Source of the DNA: JBDKGH01 sp039798265
GTDB lineage: Bacteria; Bacteroidota; Bacteroidia; Flavobacteriales_D; Sanyastnellaceae
Assembly (NCBI GenBank): GCA_039798265.1
Contig: JBDKGH010000121.1
Coordinates: 1-7,638, forward strand
Direction of reading: 5' to 3'
Length of the DNA stretch: 7,638 bases
Position numbers and translations under genes: made by a program. The notes beneath the pieces were generated by a model, which saw nothing but the letters and a program-made list of their open reading frames with translations, had not been told where the DNA came from and searched no databases. Position 1 is the stretch's first letter. Every line of letters begins with the position of its first letter. This document shows positions 6,462 to 7,638 of this stretch, piece by piece.

Positions 6462-6511
6462 AACTGATTGAGTCAGTTCACGAGCATTGGAGGATGGTTG
6501 GTGAAAACCAA
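6462..6511. repeat. Two small hairpins in the 6392-6571 intergenic gap
   Basis: AACTGA (6462-6467) pairs with TCAGTT (6473-6478) around a 5-nt loop. TTGGT (6498-6502) pairs with ACCAA (6507-6511) around a GAAA loop on the plus strand. Both lie between two minus-strand genes, downstream of the 6572 stop and upstream of the 6391 start. Neither is followed on the minus strand by a good T-run, so they are weak terminator candidates. Apart from these and the possible -7 box of the 6391 gene, this 180-bp gap shows nothing. Confidence 0.3.
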
Positions 6512-6571
6512 AGATGTAATTGAATTAAACCACTTGAAATACCGATTTTCGAGTAGAACGAAAGGAAAAAA

Positions 6572-7393
6572 TTAGTTCGCCACAATTGAGTATTCGTAGA
6601 TCTTGTGGCTGTCATTGAGTTGGCTCTCTTTCTGTAATTGAAGACTCATCTTCTTGTTTTTTGCGCGGCGCGCTTTGTTGACGGCTGTAATATGTATGCT
6701 CGCCGTCTTTGCAGGGTCGGAGAAAAATTGTGCTTGTATTTCGTTGAGCACTACGGAGGATTGCTTGGGCTTAAGTCGCACAAATTGATGTTGGCCGCGG
6801 GAGGTGATGGATAATAAAAGCTCGAAGTTAGTTTGATTGGTGACTACTAATTCGTTTTGAAATATGACCGCGCATTGGGTTTGAGTTTGAGTTTGGGTTT
6901 GAGTTTGGGTTTGAGTTTGAGTTTGAGTTGGGGATTGAGTTTGAGTTGGGGATTGAGTTGGGGATTGGGGCTGAGTGGGAGTAAAAGTGGGCTCTGTTAT
7001 GTAGAGTGAGGGACGATCATCATGGCTGTCATGTGACTCTCCTGTTTTTACGCCGTTTTCGTCGAAGTAATAATAGGAGCGATACCACTGAATGCCGGCA
7101 TCAGGCGCAGATGATTCTTCTACTTTTTTGACCACCTTATTATCATGATGCTCGAAGTAAACAGAGTGATGTCCGTGATTGCGACTGATGTCTGATTCGA
7201 ACATGACCTGTCCTTTTTTATCCCAACAGGCTGCATGCCCGTTGCCAGTAGATTGCAATATCCAACTGTAGGCAGATAGTTTACCGTTCGGATATTTTTC
7301 TTTATGAAGCACAAGCGTATCGCCCGTGGCTTTTTGCTGGGCTTGTGTGGTAATGGCTAATGGCAGAAGAAGGGATAGAATGAAAAGTCTCAT
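6572..7393 (-). CDS. Small secreted protein with MORN-like N-terminal half and Thr/Gln repeat linker
   Basis: The 273-residue product has a classic signal peptide (1-19: MRLFILSLLLPLAITTQAQ). Residues about 25-130 contain phrases such as KYPNGKLSAY, WDKKGQVMFES and YYYFDENGVKTGES, which resemble the MORN_2/YwqK-type beta repeats common in Bacteroidota exported proteins. The resemblance is moderate. Residues 138-173 are a pure Thr/Gln/Ser/Pro tract. Residues 174-273 form a second, probably all-beta domain (LVVTNQTNFELLLSI, FVRLKPKQSSVVL) with a basic patch (ARRAKNKK). There is no T9SS tail, so the protein is probably periplasmic or lipid-independent outer-membrane associated. The start lies 39 bp after the stop of the upstream minus-strand gene with no clear promoter between them, suggesting cotranscription. 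The function is not recognised. Confidence 0.85.
   Translation of the reverse strand: MRLFILSLLLPLAITTQAQQKATGDTLVLHKEKYPNGKLSAYSWILQSTGNGHAACWDKKGQVMFESDISRNHGHHSVYFEHHDNKVVKKVEESSAPDAGIQWYRSYYYFDENGVKTGESHDSHDDRPSLYITEPTFTPTQPQSPTQSPTQTQSPTQTQTQTQTQTQTQTQTQCAVIFQNELVVTNQTNFELLLSITSRGQHQFVRLKPKQSSVVLNEIQAQFFSDPAKTASIHITAVNKARRAKNKKMSLQLQKESQLNDSHKIYEYSIVAN
6875..6982 (-). repeat. 18-unit hexanucleotide repeat coding the Thr/Gln tract
   Basis: On the plus strand this is an uninterrupted run of 18 hexamers, mostly TTGAGT and TTGGGT, with TGGGGA variants in the middle. Read on the minus strand these are ACTCAA/ACCCAA (Thr-Gln) and TCCCCA (Ser-Pro). The nine units nearest the C-terminal domain are all Thr-Gln; the nine at the other end are mixed. 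Since the unit is six bases, gain or loss keeps the frame and changes only linker length. The uniform run suggests recent expansion. Confidence 0.92.
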
Positions 7394-7432
7394 GTTTTCG
7401 CTGTCTGCAAGTATTAAGCCGAAAGGTAAGCC

Positions 7433-7638
7433 TTATTGGGGCTGTCGATATTCCATTCCCAAATTAAGGTCGCCTTTAACTTTAAGTCGCACCGCTATCT
7501 TATCGGCACTGGAGTTAATAATATGCACTGCATTGTCACGACTTACTTTGATGTGCCCTTTTTTGCTGGGCGAAATAGACGCTTTCGATAGGATTGTTTT
7601 GTCGAGTGAATACACTTCGGCAGTAATCGGGGTTTTGG
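7433..7638 (-). CDS. C-terminal part of an unrecognised gene, cut by the window edge
   Basis: The frame is open from the right end of the window down to TAA at 7433-7435, giving 68 visible codons that begin KTPITAEVYSLDKTILSKAS and end LGMEYRQPQ. A GTG at 7613-7615 could act as a start, but the frame continues upstream of it without a stop and the preceding residues read naturally. The gene therefore almost certainly starts outside the window. The alternating hydrophobic/polar pattern suggests a small beta-sandwich, and Lys/Ser are frequent. It precedes the 6572-7393 gene by 39 bp on the same strand, consistent with one operon. No domain is recognised. Confidence 0.6.
   Translation of the reverse strand, partial: KTPITAEVYSLDKTILSKASISPSKKGHIKVSRDNAVHIINSSADKIAVRLKVKGDLNLGMEYRQPQ

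Noticed and set aside
7394..7432. Separate promoter for the 6572-7393 gene
   Set aside because: The 39-bp gap holds no TAnnTTTG box; cotranscription with the upstream gene is simpler.

Overview
The window looks like chromosomal DNA of a member of the Bacteroidota, most likely a flavobacterium-type organism. The lineage is inferred only from protein architecture and promoter style. The evidence is that two proteins end in type IX secretion (T9SS) type A sorting domains, a third ends in the gliding-motility-associated (CHU_C) domain, several signal peptides end in A-Q or G-Q, Shine-Dalgarno sequences are absent, and one TAnnTTTG-type -7 box is present.

Layout. 1-623 holds no convincing gene but is unusually structured. 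It contains a 74-bp perfect direct repeat (107-bp period) whose unit carries a start codon and a signal-peptide-like reading frame, a 17-bp palindrome, three tandem copies of a 29-bp pyrimidine-rich unit, and a long imperfect inverted repeat linking the purine-rich and pyrimidine-rich blocks. A promoter candidate and a hairpin follow, leading into the first gene. 624-1766 (+) encodes a secreted repeat protein with a T9SS type A tail. 1767-2008 is intergenic with T-tracts and a weak terminator candidate. 2009-3208 (+) encodes a secreted protein with a 'VPNPSFE' N-terminal module, an Ig-like module, an acidic Asp/Pro linker and a CHU_C tail. 3314-6391 (-) converges on it and encodes a 1025-residue multidomain surface protein with a proprotein-convertase P domain, a CUB-like domain, a Ca-loop Cna-B/SdrD-like module, the DUF11/DUF7619-like module and a T9SS type A tail. 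6572-7393 (-) encodes a small secreted protein whose two halves are joined by an 18-unit hexanucleotide-encoded Thr/Gln tract. 7433-7638 (-) is the 3' end of another gene, probably in the same operon.

Taken together, this is a stretch of exported-protein genes. Three are predicted T9SS cargo, destined for the outside of the outer membrane or for release. No enzyme active site, transposase, defence system, RNA gene or CRISPR array could be supported. The most unusual part is the repeat-rich 179-490 region. It could be the decayed and locally amplified 5' end of a secreted-protein gene or a structured non-coding element, and the sequence alone does not decide between these.
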